This document shows, one piece after another, positions 1 through 9,239 of a DNA stretch of 64,000 nt; position 1 is the stretch's first letter, and each line of letters opens with the position of its first letter. Under the pieces are notes generated by a model. That model worked only from the letters and a program-made list of their open reading frames with translations, was not told the origin of the DNA and did no database searches. Position numbers and translations under genes: made by a program. Source of the DNA: Candidatus Bathyarchaeia archaeon (lineage in GTDB: Archaea; Thermoproteota; Bathyarchaeia; Bathyarchaeales; Bathycorpusculaceae). The stretch lies in contig JAVZEV010000001.1 of NCBI GenBank assembly GCA_038873195.1, forward strand, positions 462,490-526,489. Direction: 5' to 3'.

Positions 1-348
1 GCTGATGAGCTTTGCGATAGAGTCGCTATAATGGATAAAGGGAAGATTGTTGCTCTTGATAAACCTCACGTTTTAAAAGAAACTATAGGCGGAGAAGCAT
101 CAGTCCACATAAGAGTTAAGGATGCTTCAACAACAAAGGCGTTAAAAATCCTTGAAAGTTACCATTGCGTCACAAAAGAAAACGAAATTCAAGTTTTCTC
201 TAAAGACCCTTGGGAAATCATGCCTGAAGTGTCAGAGAAGTTAATCTCACAGAAGATTCTCACGGAAAAAATTGAGGTTGTAGAGCCCACGTTGGAAGAT
301 GTGTTCGTAAAGTTGACTGGACGCAAGTTAATGGAGGAGTCGCAATGA
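1..348 (+). CDS. ABC-2 type exporter ATP-binding subunit, C-terminal part
   Basis: The window opens inside this gene. The frame is open from base 1 and starts with ADELCDRVAIMDKGKIVAL, the segment that follows the H-loop in DrrA/CcmA-type ATPases. The remaining ~95 residues match the usual C-terminal extension of drug or polysaccharide exporter ATPases (ending VEPTLEDVFVKLTGR). Walker A, signature and Walker B motifs lie upstream of the window. The stop codon overlaps the permease start as ATGA, so the two are translationally coupled subunits of one exporter. The substrate cannot be told. Confidence 0.9.
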   Translation, partial: ADELCDRVAIMDKGKIVALDKPHVLKETIGGEASVHIRVKDASTTKALKILESYHCVTKENEIQVFSKDPWEIMPEVSEKLISQKILTEKIEVVEPTLEDVFVKLTGRKLMEESQ

Positions 349-1460
349 ATTCAGTGATAGGAATAGCTGTTAAAGATATCAAGCAATTTTTTAGAGAAAA
401 AGGCACGATTTTCTGGACTATAGCCTTCCCAGTGATGATACTCTTACTTTTCACTGCAATTTTCGGGAGAGAAATACCGTTCAACGCCAACATTGGAATA
501 GTAAATGAAGACACGCAGGCGCCGATGCCCGAAATAACAGAAGGCATAATTTCGGGACTCAACAGCACAGGATTCTTAAATGTGAGAAACTTCACAGATA
601 GAGTAGAAGCAGAAAAAGAGTTAAATGCAACTAACATACGCGCGGTACTCATCATTCCACAAAACTTCACGCAAAACCTTATGCTTAGTGGCCACGCAAA
701 CATCACGCTGATATTGGATAAAACTAATCTTGACGTGTCTCGACTCATCAGCGACGGAGTTGCAACCTTTCTTACAGAATATTATAAGGGCATTAATCCA
801 AACTATACCGAACCCATAGTGATAAATGAAGAGGCGACATTTGGGAAAGAGATAGGCTATAAAGAAAATATTGTTCCAGGCATGCTTACTTATCCGCTTT
901 TGTTCTCGAGCATGGTAGTTTCCACGGGCGCTATAGTATATGAACGCGAAAGAGGAACACTTAAAAAGATTAGAGCTTCGCCTATTCGTCCCATAAATAT
1001 GCTTTTAGGCAAAACTTTGGCTGCGCTCTTTCAAACAGCAATATCAATCCTTGTGATGGCAATTCTTGCTGCGTTTCTACTTGGTCCAAAACTCAACTGG
1101 AACATTCCATTGCTTCTTCCAATATTCTTTTTGGGCTCAATGAACGGTATAGCCTTAGGCTTAATCATATCTTGCATTGGCAGGTCACCCCAAGAAGCGT
1201 CAAATGCAGCCACAACAATAGCCATAGTGCTTCAATTCTTCGTGGGAATGTATTTCCCACTGGAGTATCTTCCGACATACCTTCAACAGATTGGTCAGTT
1301 CATTCCAATGACGTATGCGGCTCAAGCGTTAAGAAACATAATGATAAGAAATGCCGTGTTAGCTGATTTGACCTTCACAATAGCGACGCTCAGCCTTTCA
1401 GCCATTGCATTATATGCGGTTGGAATTCTTCTCTACAAAAGATGGATTGAAAAAGAATAG
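345..1460 (+). CDS. ABC-2 family transporter permease
   Basis: A 371-residue membrane subunit of the ABC-2 exporter whose ATPase ends just upstream (4-nt overlap). One N-terminal transmembrane helix (about residues 22-42) is followed by an extracytoplasmic domain of some 130 residues with many N-x-T/S sites. Five hydrophobic segments then fill residues 175-365. The conserved ABC-2 region around residue 200 is present (YERERGTLKKIRASPI), as is the GMYFP motif in the late helices. It would pair with the ATPase to export a lipid, drug or polymer; the substrate is unknown. It ends tail-to-tail with the next gene with no gap. Confidence 0.92.
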   Translation: MNSVIGIAVKDIKQFFREKGTIFWTIAFPVMILLLFTAIFGREIPFNANIGIVNEDTQAPMPEITEGIISGLNSTGFLNVRNFTDRVEAEKELNATNIRAVLIIPQNFTQNLMLSGHANITLILDKTNLDVSRLISDGVATFLTEYYKGINPNYTEPIVINEEATFGKEIGYKENIVPGMLTYPLLFSSMVVSTGAIVYERERGTLKKIRASPIRPINMLLGKTLAALFQTAISILVMAILAAFLLGPKLNWNIPLLLPIFFLGSMNGIALGLIISCIGRSPQEASNAATTIAIVLQFFVGMYFPLEYLPTYLQQIGQFIPMTYAAQALRNIMIRNAVLADLTFTIATLSLSAIALYAVGILLYKRWIEKE

Positions 1461-2417
1461 TTAGGGCTTGTACCCGCCAAGAATACACAATGCTAACGCA
1501 GTAGCGATTATGTCAGCGGTTGTTCCAGGATTAAAATGGTTACCGAACCTTCTAAGGTTCAAGTCAAACGTGCGAAGACTTTCCTTGCCCTTTGCTGTTG
1601 AAAGCCCTCCGAGGTTTAAGATTTCCCTTGCCATCTTGGAGACTTCTTGAGCTTTTTCTAATCCCACCTTTCTAGCTATGAAAGTGTCTGGGTACTCAGC
1701 CAGAACCTTCAAAAAAGTGTGAATTATAGCCGTGTTCAAGTCTTTGTTCTCGTTAATCTGTTTCATTAAGAAAGGATAAGCGACATCGAAGGTTATGGGG
1801 TAATTGTTTACCCATTCAGAGCAAACATTGTCGTAGCTTGAGGCTATTTTGAACACTTGAAAAAGTGAAACATTCTCTTTTATTATTCTTTCCACGGAGT
1901 CTGGACTGTTAACGTCAAGGTCAGGAGCCTTGCCAAGACCGCTTGGATTCGCAATTTTAATGGCTTCATAAACGTTAACCGCGTCTTCCGGCGTGGTTGA
2001 TTCAACAACAAGCTTCAATTTCTCGCGTAGCCTTTGAATTTCAAAAATATATCCATGTCCTGTGGGAGTCATTCCTGCAGCAGCTGCGATGGGCGCGAAG
2101 AGGATTATTGTGCCGAGTAGCGTGTTACCGCCTCGCTGCCAAGCGTTAATGCTAGCTATGCAGTCTCGAATGATTTCGCCTATGCCAACTTGGCTAAGCT
2201 GCATTCTTCCTTGAGAAACGGCGATTCCCCGCTCTGCGGCTAACTCAAAAAACGGCGCGGCAGCCACCGCTGAAGCAAGAAAATGCTCGTGGCGGGTTCC
2301 TTCAAAACCAACAATCAAATTCACATTACCAGGCTTGTCGGCGCTGACTTCAAAAAGAATAGCCAACTCTAGGCATTTTGAAATGTGTTTTGCTTTTTCG
2401 CTGGGATGCATTCGCAT
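1461..2417 (-). CDS. CitG-like triphosphoribosyl-dephospho-CoA synthase family protein
   Basis: A 318-residue protein of the CitG/MdcB family. The conserved SADKPGNVN lies at residues 25-32 and a histidine-rich FEGTRHEHF follows. Bacterial members make the triphosphoribosyl-dephospho-CoA precursor of the citrate lyase prosthetic group. No citrate lyase gene is visible here and archaeal homologues have no settled role, so only the family is claimed. I start at ATG 2417 because GGAG lies 5 nt upstream; an in-frame start at 2489 would read through the divergent promoter. It is divergent from an ECF S component, which suggests a shared cofactor or vitamin context. Confidence 0.8.
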   Translation of the reverse strand: MRMHPSEKAKHISKCLELAILFEVSADKPGNVNLIVGFEGTRHEHFLASAVAAAPFFELAAERGIAVSQGRMQLSQVGIGEIIRDCIASINAWQRGGNTLLGTIILFAPIAAAAGMTPTGHGYIFEIQRLREKLKLVVESTTPEDAVNVYEAIKIANPSGLGKAPDLDVNSPDSVERIIKENVSLFQVFKIASSYDNVCSEWVNNYPITFDVAYPFLMKQINENKDLNTAIIHTFLKVLAEYPDTFIARKVGLEKAQEVSKMAREILNLGGLSTAKGKESLRTFDLNLRRFGNHFNPGTTADIIATALALCILGGYKP

Positions 2418-2465
2418 CAGTGCTCCTTTTTCTGTATATAACTTTTGCGCGAAAGTTTTATTAAC

Positions 2466-2490
2466 GTTGTGTAAAAAACTACACAGCAAC
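2466..2490. promoter_or_regulatory. Inverted repeat in the citG-like/ECF divergent promoter
   Basis: TGTGTA (2468-2473) and TACACA (2480-2485) form a perfect 6-bp inverted repeat with a 6-nt A-rich spacer; weaker symmetry (GT...CAAC) extends it. It sits 30-55 nt before the ATG at 2520, where the TATA box of the ECF gene is expected. A repressor operator is the natural reading, but no regulator is identified. Confidence 0.4.
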
Positions 2491-2519
2491 GAAAAATACT
2501 ACATGATGGAGCTACAAAG

Positions 2520-3272
2520 ATGAAACTGTCAACTAAAAACGTCGCCTTAACAGCGGTATTTGCTGCGCTATATTATGTGCTTTCATTAATAACTCCCTAT
2601 ATTCCCGCAGTCGCAATTCCCGAGATAAAGATAAGTTTGGAAGCTCTCATCGCTTCCGTCTATGGTCTCGTGTTAGGACCTTATTTGGGAGCATTAGCAA
2701 GTTTCGTGGGAGCATTCGTCACTTGGACTTTGCCTCCAGCGAGCATGAGTCCTTATGGCATGCCCTTTTTGTTGTCGCCGCCTCTAAACGCCCTAGTGAC
2801 TGGACTGATATTTTATAGAAAGTGGAAAGTTGGCTTCCTCGTTTATGCCATTCTCATAATTGCTTTCTTGTTCACGCCTCCTGTTCAGCCTATTTCTGAA
2901 AATTTCTATGTGGGAGTAGCCGTTTTGTGGGATAAAATCATCGCCCTGCTACTAATATTGCCATGTGCAATATTTGCGAGGCAACTATCTGTTTCCAAAG
3001 CCTTGCCCTTTCTGTATTTCTTGCTCACTTTTATCGGAAACCAAGTTGACAACATGTGGGGTTCGCTTGCGTTTGCTACACCTGTAGTTTATGAGGGAAT
3101 TTTTGGATTGCCAGTGGATACCGTTCGTTTCCTCTTCGTTGTAAGTCCATTTGTATATCCTGCCATTAGATTATTACAAGCCATAATAGCAACAATAATC
3201 GCGGTGCCGTTAATGAAGGCAATAGCGGATACGCCTTGGAGTTGGCAGGAGAAAAACATACTATCTTCATAG
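2520..3272 (+). CDS. ECF transporter S component (substrate-binding membrane protein)
   Basis: A 250-residue protein with about six transmembrane helices and the layout of ECF-type S components: an N-terminal TAVFAALYYVLSL helix, a short periplasmic loop with PEIKIS, then LGPYLGALASFVGAF. S components bind a vitamin or cofactor precursor and dock to a shared EcfT/EcfA module, which is not in this window. GGAG lies 8 nt before the ATG. The substrate is not assignable from sequence. It is divergent from the CitG-like gene across a promoter with an inverted repeat. Confidence 0.8.
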   Translation: MKLSTKNVALTAVFAALYYVLSLITPYIPAVAIPEIKISLEALIASVYGLVLGPYLGALASFVGAFVTWTLPPASMSPYGMPFLLSPPLNALVTGLIFYRKWKVGFLVYAILIIAFLFTPPVQPISENFYVGVAVLWDKIIALLLILPCAIFARQLSVSKALPFLYFLLTFIGNQVDNMWGSLAFATPVVYEGIFGLPVDTVRFLFVVSPFVYPAIRLLQAIIATIIAVPLMKAIADTPWSWQEKNILSS

Positions 3273-3309
3273 CTCTTCTTAAGTAATATAACAATGTGAG
3301 CGAGCCCTT

Positions 3310-4329
3310 ATGCGAATGCGAGAAGGTGAATTACTGAAAACTAAGGATAATGTTATCTTTGAGATAAAGGGTTTAATTCATCCTTTAGATAGGGTTATTG
3401 CTTTTCCACGGTTTATTCCAGAGCCTCATGGCACTCGCATCCGTGGAAAAAGCGTCTACAAAAAAATCTACAGTATTTCTGAGCGCTTCAAGTTTCTTGA
3501 ACAGAATTTTCCGCAATACATTGTTTACGACCAGGTTTTTGATGAGAAGCTTTGTGAAGTGTCGCTGGAAGATGTGACGCATCATTATCAGCCTGTCAAC
3601 CGTTTACGACAACTTCGATATTGCAAAAGATTAGATGATTTGGAAAGGGATGCGCTAAATTTTTTGGAACTTTTAAAAAATCAAGCGGGAATTCGCTGGG
3701 CTAAGATGGGGATTTCAGGTTCGCTTCTTGTTAAGTTGCACACGCAGAGTTCTGACATTGACCCGATAATTTACGGGACTGAAAACTGCCGTAAAGTCTA
3801 CGAGGCATTAAAGTCTTTGACGCAAGACGCAAAAAGCAACGTAAAAAAATACACGACGGAAGAATTGCAGAGGCTATATGAGTTTCGTGTAAAAGACACA
3901 AGGATGAGTTTTGAAGACTTTGTGCAGACAGAAAAAAGGAAAGTCCTGCAAGGAAAATTCAAGAACCTAGACTATTTTGTGCGTTTCATTAAGGACTGGA
4001 ATGAAATTAACGAAAGTTACGGCACAGTCCAATACCGAAATGCTGGTTACACAAGAATAAAAGCGGAAATAGCAGACGATTCTGAATCAATCTTCACGCC
4101 CTGCACCTACAAACTCAAGAACACTCAAATTTTAGACGGCACACACACGGGCTTAATTGAGGAAATCGCTTCCTTCAGAGGAAGATTCTGCGAACAAGCC
4201 AAAAAAGGCGAAACAGTCATTGCACAAGGAAAAATTGAACATGTAATGGATAAGAGGCAAAACCGAGAATATTTTAGGCTTCTGCTGGGCAACAAACCTT
4301 TAGACTACATGGTTCTGAAATGTCAATGA
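3310..4329 (+). CDS. Archaeal nucleotidyltransferase-domain protein, paralogue 1
   Basis: A 339-residue protein. The polymerase-beta-type core shows GS at 137-138 and SDID at 148-151, the expected GS-x(9)-DxD pattern. The C-terminal part holds ADDSESIFTPCTY and a beta-rich segment (ETVIAQGKIEHV) resembling an OB-like fold. Two relatives follow on the opposite strand with the same domain order, so this is the first of a local paralogue trio. The likely family is the uncharacterised archaeal nucleotidyltransferase group (possibly COG1665). The acceptor molecule is unknown. Start choice between ATG 3310 and ATG 3316 is open, as neither has a clear Shine-Dalgarno. It overlaps the tail of the convergent gene by 7 nt. 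Confidence 0.8.
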   Translation: MRMREGELLKTKDNVIFEIKGLIHPLDRVIAFPRFIPEPHGTRIRGKSVYKKIYSISERFKFLEQNFPQYIVYDQVFDEKLCEVSLEDVTHHYQPVNRLRQLRYCKRLDDLERDALNFLELLKNQAGIRWAKMGISGSLLVKLHTQSSDIDPIIYGTENCRKVYEALKSLTQDAKSNVKKYTTEELQRLYEFRVKDTRMSFEDFVQTEKRKVLQGKFKNLDYFVRFIKDWNEINESYGTVQYRNAGYTRIKAEIADDSESIFTPCTYKLKNTQILDGTHTGLIEEIASFRGRFCEQAKKGETVIAQGKIEHVMDKRQNREYFRLLLGNKPLDYMVLKCQ

Positions 4330-4694
4330 GAAGCTCTGTAATAGGGAATTTCCTCTTCAACTTTTATTTCTAACCCACTGCTCACGAGAAAGTTTTTCAC
4401 CTCATTAACATAGGCTGAATGGGCACTATAAGAAATTTCAAGAAGCCCAGTTCCTCCAGCACACGAAATGATTTCAATTCTCGTTTCATCAGCTGAATAG
4501 CTTTCAACAATTATGAGAACAGCAACGTCACTGTTAACTCTAAAGAAGTACTCTTCGCCTAAAATAACCCCGATGGATGGTTCATGAGAGTTGCTGAATC
4601 TTTCTGTGTGTACATTGCCGAAGGCTTTGCTTAGAATTGTAAAAACATTTTCAAAAGGTCCCTTCACAATGCACCTCATGTAGTGAGATGCCAC
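4323..4694 (-). CDS. Small DUF6054-like protein
   Basis: A 123-residue soluble protein beginning at GTG 4694 with GGAGG 7 nt upstream. The pattern EEYFFRVNSDVAVLIIVE followed by SCAGGTGLLEISYSA resembles DUF6054 proteins of archaea and firmicutes, which have no known function. It is the last gene of a minus-strand operon behind two nucleotidyltransferase paralogues (24-nt gap), so a shared process is likely. The family call is from memory of the motif. Confidence 0.6.
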   Translation of the reverse strand: MASHYMRCIVKGPFENVFTILSKAFGNVHTERFSNSHEPSIGVILGEEYFFRVNSDVAVLIIVESYSADETRIEIISCAGGTGLLEISYSAHSAYVNEVKNFLVSSGLEIKVEEEIPYYRASH

Positions 4695-4717
4695 GTTTAA
4701 GCCTCCACTATAATAAT

Positions 4718-5794
4718 TTATTTTTGGTTTATGCTTTTAAGGACTTGCTCGTAGTATCTTGGGCAGTAGGTTAGCGTTATTTGATGAAAACTGCTTTTTG
4801 GCGTTATTACCTCTTCCAAGTTTCCTTCCACGTAGACCTTTTCATCTTTGAATGCTTGCATGCGAAACTCTTCCATGTAAGACACTACACGCTCAATTTC
4901 GTCAGCGCCAGCTTCTCCTTCTATAATTTCTAACGGTTCGACGCCATAAACTGAAGGAATAAAAGGCGCGTCGCAGTCTTCGGTTATGCGCGCAAAAAGT
5001 TTAACCCAGCCCTTCTGCACAATCCTTCCGTCAAGAAAATATGCTTTATGTATTTCTTTCCAGTCTTTCACGGGTTCAAACTCTGCCTTTATGGTTCTTC
5101 CGCTTTGTTTGTCATTAAACACTGCGTAAATCAGTTTTCTCTGCTGATGCCAAACGAACTCTATGGCGCTGTAATTTCTGAATCTCCAAGCTTTCCCTTT
5201 TATTGAATCATCGTTTTCAAACTCGTTCTTAAATTGAGAATTTCCGTCACAATAAAGCGCCAGAAGAGCCTCTCGCAGTTTTGCCAAGTTTTTTCCGCCA
5301 TAAACGATTAGGTCTATGTCAGAAAACTTTGGATGGTAGAACCCGTGAAGGAGAGAACCGAAAACGCCAAAATTCCTTTCAGATAAACCCGCATGGTCAG
5401 TTACAATTTTCAAAACGTTTTTTAAAGCGTTTAAAAGCTCGTCTTTCGGCTCTTTTTCAACAAGTTGCACAAGTCCTTCATCTGGTTTCCGTGTTTCCAT
5501 AATATTTGCGCGTTTAACGCCAACAACCTTCTTACGAATAGTAGGCAGAAATATCATGTGCTCTGGAAAATTTTCTTTAACAAATTTCCAGCCTTCATCC
5601 TCATAAAACTTAAAGAAGACGCGGTTTCCATCAGTTCTAAACGCTTTAGGATTATTAGACTTAAAAATTTCTGCCGGCGCATATTCAACATCGCAAACAT
5701 ATGCATTTGCTGGATGAGAATAGCCAAAAACGCGAAAAATCAAGCCTTCTCTGGTTACTATTGTGTCGCGGTCTCTAAGTTTCAGATTGGCCAA
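4718..5794 (-). CDS. Archaeal nucleotidyltransferase-domain protein, paralogue 2
   Basis: A 358-residue paralogue of the flanking nucleotidyltransferases. It shares the N-terminal segment [18 protein letters not shown], the GS (146-147) and SDID (158-161) active-site residues, and the C-terminal [17 protein letters not shown] block. It starts at TTG 5794, which overlaps the end of paralogue 3 by 13 nt and has GAGG about 10 nt upstream, so translation is coupled. The role is unknown; conserved acidic residues suggest an active enzyme. Confidence 0.8.
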   Translation of the reverse strand: MANLKLRDRDTIVTREGLIFRVFGYSHPANAYVCDVEYAPAEIFKSNNPKAFRTDGNRVFFKFYEDEGWKFVKENFPEHMIFLPTIRKKVVGVKRANIMETRKPDEGLVQLVEKEPKDELLNALKNVLKIVTDHAGLSERNFGVFGSLLHGFYHPKFSDIDLIVYGGKNLAKLREALLALYCDGNSQFKNEFENDDSIKGKAWRFRNYSAIEFVWHQQRKLIYAVFNDKQSGRTIKAEFEPVKDWKEIHKAYFLDGRIVQKGWVKLFARITEDCDAPFIPSVYGVEPLEIIEGEAGADEIERVVSYMEEFRMQAFKDEKVYVEGNLEEVITPKSSFHQITLTYCPRYYEQVLKSINQK

Positions 5795-6936
5795 ATGTAC
5801 TCTTCCTCGCTTACGCCGGTTCCAACAACAACTTGGTAAAAAACTTCATCTTTGCAAAGACCTTCAACCTTTTCCAGTGTTCCGGCAACCTTGATTTTGT
5901 CTCCTTTCCTCGCAACGTTCCTATAACATCCAATCATTGAAACTACGAGTGTTGGGATTTTTTCTTTTGGAATGTCTGAAGTTTGATTTGCTGGTGTGTA
6001 ATCTTCTATTTTGTAAATTGCTGGGCGGAACATGGCTTCACTGTCATCGTTAACCGTGCATGTGAATTTTAATGGAGCTAAAGGCGTGAATTTGTAAGCG
6101 CCATATTCCACGTGAATCTCCTCTTTTTTGCGAACTGCGTTGTACATGAAAATCTTCCCAGAAAAGCGCCCTTTAAAACGTCTTGCAGCGTCTAAACGGT
6201 TATTGAAGACATAACTTAACTTTTTAGCTTCAACAAGCCTTTCCACTGTTTTCTCTAGTTTGCGGAAGTTTTCTGCGCCATAAACAACAATGTCTATGTC
6301 GGATTTTGACGAGTGCATGTTAAGGGCTATGGAGCCATGAACGCCAAAGTCTTCAATAGCTATGCCAGACTCGTCAGACAACAAATTGACAAAATCCAAA
6401 GTCATTTTCTGCAAGCGGTCATGCCGTTTCTGCTTAATTATAGAGGCCAAGCAATCCCGCGGAACATAAACCCTTTCAACCGAACCCAACGGCGCACTTA
6501 TTACATATTTACCCCTAAAAGGACAGAAATATACATAACTTGGAAAGTTTTTACGAAAAGTTTCAAGAAAAACCTGATAATTTTGGACCGTATAGAGTTT
6601 TTCGGCGCGGAAAAGTTCCAGCTGCCCATATTTCCACGTTCGCTCCAGAAACTCGATTTGAAAGAGCGTTTTGAACTTGGAAGGAATGTACTTTAAGAAG
6701 GCGAAAACGCGATCTTGCGGATGTTCATAGCCGAAGACGTTGAGTATGAAGCCTTCTTTGGTTGCGATGGTGTCGCCGTCCGCTGGAACCCAGTCTTTAG
6801 TAGTCGTTTTGGTGCACCTTGATAAAATGGTGTGAGGGAATGTTAAAAAGTCTATTGCACATACAACAGAAAACTTAAAATCAAATCCTAATAGAGCATT
6901 TAAACGTGACCTGCGTGAAAGAAAGTTTACATCCAT
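5782..6936 (-). CDS. Archaeal nucleotidyltransferase-domain protein, paralogue 3 (start uncertain)
   Basis: The third paralogue, with [19 protein letters not shown] as catalytic core and [13 protein letters not shown] plus [12 protein letters not shown] in the C-terminal part. Homology to the others begins at [12 protein letters not shown]. The only in-frame ATG upstream is at 6936; it gives a ~50-residue unmatched extension and overlaps the divergent gene that starts at 6906. A GTG at 6817 has a TATA-like TTTTTAA about 26 nt upstream and would give a normal N-terminus (MHQTTTKDW), but only if one A of the run at 6807-6810 is dropped. Either the gene uses an odd start or the N-terminus is frameshifted. 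Confidence 0.7.
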   Translation of the reverse strand: MDVNFLSRRSRLNALLGFDFKFSVVCAIDFLTFPHTILSRCTKTTTKDWVPADGDTIATKEGFILNVFGYEHPQDRVFAFLKYIPSKFKTLFQIEFLERTWKYGQLELFRAEKLYTVQNYQVFLETFRKNFPSYVYFCPFRGKYVISAPLGSVERVYVPRDCLASIIKQKRHDRLQKMTLDFVNLLSDESGIAIEDFGVHGSIALNMHSSKSDIDIVVYGAENFRKLEKTVERLVEAKKLSYVFNNRLDAARRFKGRFSGKIFMYNAVRKKEEIHVEYGAYKFTPLAPLKFTCTVNDDSEAMFRPAIYKIEDYTPANQTSDIPKEKIPTLVVSMIGCYRNVARKGDKIKVAGTLEKVEGLCKDEVFYQVVVGTGVSEEEYIWPI

Positions 6937-7385
6937 ATGTAGTGTTTCTTCCGTCCGAACAAAAAAGCAAAATATTAAGCGCAATCTTCGGCTCAAAAGC
7001 AGCAGTTGACATCCTAAAATTCTCACTCAGCAGGGGCATATCAAACAAAATCTACCAAAAAGAACTTGTAAGAAAACTTGCCTACTCAAACAAGACAATA
7101 ATTGAAACTCTAAAATCGCTGACAAACCTTGGAATTTTAGCAGAAAACATGGAGAAAATCGAAACAGAACAGCGTGCAACATGGGTTAAGGCTTATCAAT
7201 TGTCGGACACAGGCAGATGGTTTGCGCTGTTGTTAGCTGAAGAAAAGGACTTGTCAGAAAGTGAAAAAGCGGAGATACTTCAGAACATTTTCAGAAAATA
7301 CATGAGCTGGGTGAAAGACCTTTCCCAAAAGCTTAATGTAAGCAAGAAGACTTTAGAAGAAATCTTCAAAGAAGAACTAAGGTAA
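6906..7385 (+). CDS. Winged-helix/HTH regulator-like protein
   Basis: A 159-residue protein. Residues 20-75 look like a winged helix ([13 protein letters not shown], then [21 protein letters not shown] and [10 protein letters not shown]), followed by a helical tail. GTG 6906 has no Shine-Dalgarno, but a TATA-like CTTAAAAT lies 25-32 nt upstream, so a leaderless transcript is likely; GTG 6915 is an alternative. It is divergent from the nucleotidyltransferase operon and 16 nt upstream of mobB. It may regulate either neighbour. Confidence 0.65.
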   Translation: MTCVKESLHPYVVFLPSEQKSKILSAIFGSKAAVDILKFSLSRGISNKIYQKELVRKLAYSNKTIIETLKSLTNLGILAENMEKIETEQRATWVKAYQLSDTGRWFALLLAEEKDLSESEKAEILQNIFRKYMSWVKDLSQKLNVSKKTLEEIFKEELR

Positions 7386-7401
7386 CAAAGGCGTTAAAGA
7401 A

Positions 7402-7932
7402 TTGAAAACGGCAATAGTAGCAGTAGTTGGCAGCAAAAGTTCTGGAAAAACAACCACAATAGAAGCCCTAACGATAGAGCTAACAAAAAGAGGCTACAAA
7501 GTCGCCGCAGTAAAACACATTCCAGAGCCAGACTTCACCATAGACACAAAAGATAAGGATACATGGAGATTTGCTAAGGCTGGAGCGAGAACAATCATAA
7601 GCGTAGCATCACATGAAATAGCAACGATAGAAAAAGTGAACGAAGCAGATTTTTCGTTAGAGAAGATTTTGAAAAAATGTGAAGGTCACGATGTAGTTAT
7701 TCTTGAAGGATTCAGAAAGCTTGTAAACAAAAACGAGAATATACCAAAAATTGCAGTTGTAAAATCTGAAAGAGAAGCGCTGGAAATCTTAAACAATTTC
7801 AAACCTGTTTTGGCATTTACTGGTCCTTTTTCAACGGAAAAGATGAACTTGAAAGTTCCCTACGTGGATGTGTTGAAGAATCCGGAGAAAATTGCGGACA
7901 TTGTTGAGAAGTTAGCCATCAAAAAACGTTAA
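7402..7932 (+). CDS. mobB: Molybdopterin-guanine dinucleotide biosynthesis protein MobB
   Basis: A 176-residue P-loop GTPase. Walker A is GSKSSGKTT at 10-18, followed by AAVKHIPEPDFTIDTKDKDT, the MobB hallmark with its conserved histidine and aspartates, and VVILEGFRK. MobB assists MobA in attaching GMP to molybdopterin for molybdenum or tungsten enzymes. No mobA or molybdoenzyme gene is in the window. The start is TTG 7402. It probably shares a transcript with the HTH protein 16 nt upstream. Confidence 0.9.
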   Translation: MKTAIVAVVGSKSSGKTTTIEALTIELTKRGYKVAAVKHIPEPDFTIDTKDKDTWRFAKAGARTIISVASHEIATIEKVNEADFSLEKILKKCEGHDVVILEGFRKLVNKNENIPKIAVVKSEREALEILNNFKPVLAFTGPFSTEKMNLKVPYVDVLKNPEKIADIVEKLAIKKR

Positions 7933-8062
7933 TGCGTCGGTTTTTGTTGGGTTGTGGGGTTTGGAGATTCTGTTTGAGGGGGAGAAAGGAGATTTCTACA
8001 AAAATTATAAAGGGTTTCTCCAAACCTTTCCACCCAACAGTTTCTGCTGTTCATCTCCCTCC

Positions 8063-9226
8063 TTAAAGAGCCTTGAAGGCTTCAAACCACCTGTTATATA
8101 AGGATAGCATGTCAAGCGAAACGCTTGGTTTTCTCTCTTCAAGTATCAGTCTGAAATCGTCCATTCTTAAGGGTCTAGGCTTGGCTTGTTTATTGGTTGC
8201 TTGGCCCGATTCGAAGAATTCGCCTATAAGTTTCAGGTGTGCTGATTGGCAGACGTCTCTTATGTCGCTTCCAGAAAAGCCTTCAGACAATCGTGCTAAT
8301 TCATGCAAATCAACGTCAGCGGCGAGTTGTAGATTGCTTGTGTAAAGCTTGAACATCATTAAGCGAGTGTGATGGTCTGGAAGTGGCACTAGAATTCTTT
8401 TTTGGAATCTTCTGATGAAAGCCCAGTCCAAGTCCCACGGTTTATTCGTGGCTCCAATCACGTAAACGTGAAGATTTTTGCCTTTGTCAACTATTCCATC
8501 CATCTCTTTCAGAAACTGGTTTCGAACGCGCACTTCTCCGCCCACTTCGTTTGAATGTGCACCCATCAGAGAATCCAACTCATCGATAAAAACTATGGAT
8601 GGTTTTCCATCATTTGCTGATTTTCTGGCTGAACCAAAAAGTTTGGCAACATTCTGTTCAGCCTCGCCTAACCATTTAGACATTATTGAGGCTGCGTCGA
8701 TGGAAATGAAAGTTGCGTCGATTTCTGTGGCGACTGCGGCAGCCAGAAGAGTTTTGCCGCAGCCTGGCGGTCCGAACAAGAGAATTCCGCGTGGCCATCC
8801 TAATGGGAATAAGTCGGGTCTCTGAACTGGATAAACTATTGCTTCTTTCACGGCTCTTTTGGCATTGTCTAGTCCAACTACTTCTTCCCATTTAACGTTT
8901 GGTTTTTCAGTTACTATTAGTTCCTCGTAGCTTGACTTGCCGCCTTCCGTGGTTTTTGCATTTTCAGAACCTTGGGTTTCCTCGCGAAACTCTGCGGGCG
9001 AAACTGCTCCTTGCAATGCTTTTATTCGCTCTTGGTAGGCGATTGCTCTCTGTATGTAAACTTTGTTTAAGCTGTATTCTGGATAGAGCTGGACAAGTTT
9101 CAGTAGACTTTCTATGGCTTTCTGATACATTGTTATTGCCAAGCCTCTGGAGCCTTGCTTGTCTAAGCGCACTGCTTCTAACGCGTAATTTGTTGCGGCT
9201 TTCTCAAGTTCTTGTGAGGCGCTCAA
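8063..9226 (-). CDS. cdvC: CdvC, Vps4-like AAA ATPase
   Basis: A 387-residue protein with an N-terminal three-helix MIT domain (about 1-75), a linker, and an AAA module: Walker A GPPGCGKT at 152-159, Walker B IVFIDELD at 211-218, sensor IGATNKPWDL, and paired arginines in FIRRFQKR. It extracts and recycles ESCRT-III subunits during archaeal cell division; the MIT domain binds proline-rich MIM2 motifs in CdvB proteins. TTG 9226 follows GGAGTGG. It is the last gene of the Cdv operon, 13 nt after the cdvB stop codon. Length and domain order match CdvC of Sulfolobus and Thaumarchaeota. Confidence 0.93.
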   Translation of the reverse strand: MSASQELEKAATNYALEAVRLDKQGSRGLAITMYQKAIESLLKLVQLYPEYSLNKVYIQRAIAYQERIKALQGAVSPAEFREETQGSENAKTTEGGKSSYEELIVTEKPNVKWEEVVGLDNAKRAVKEAIVYPVQRPDLFPLGWPRGILLFGPPGCGKTLLAAAVATEIDATFISIDAASIMSKWLGEAEQNVAKLFGSARKSANDGKPSIVFIDELDSLMGAHSNEVGGEVRVRNQFLKEMDGIVDKGKNLHVYVIGATNKPWDLDWAFIRRFQKRILVPLPDHHTRLMMFKLYTSNLQLAADVDLHELARLSEGFSGSDIRDVCQSAHLKLIGEFFESGQATNKQAKPRPLRMDDFRLILEERKPSVSLDMLSLYNRWFEAFKAL

Positions 9227-9239
9227 AATTTTTCCACTC

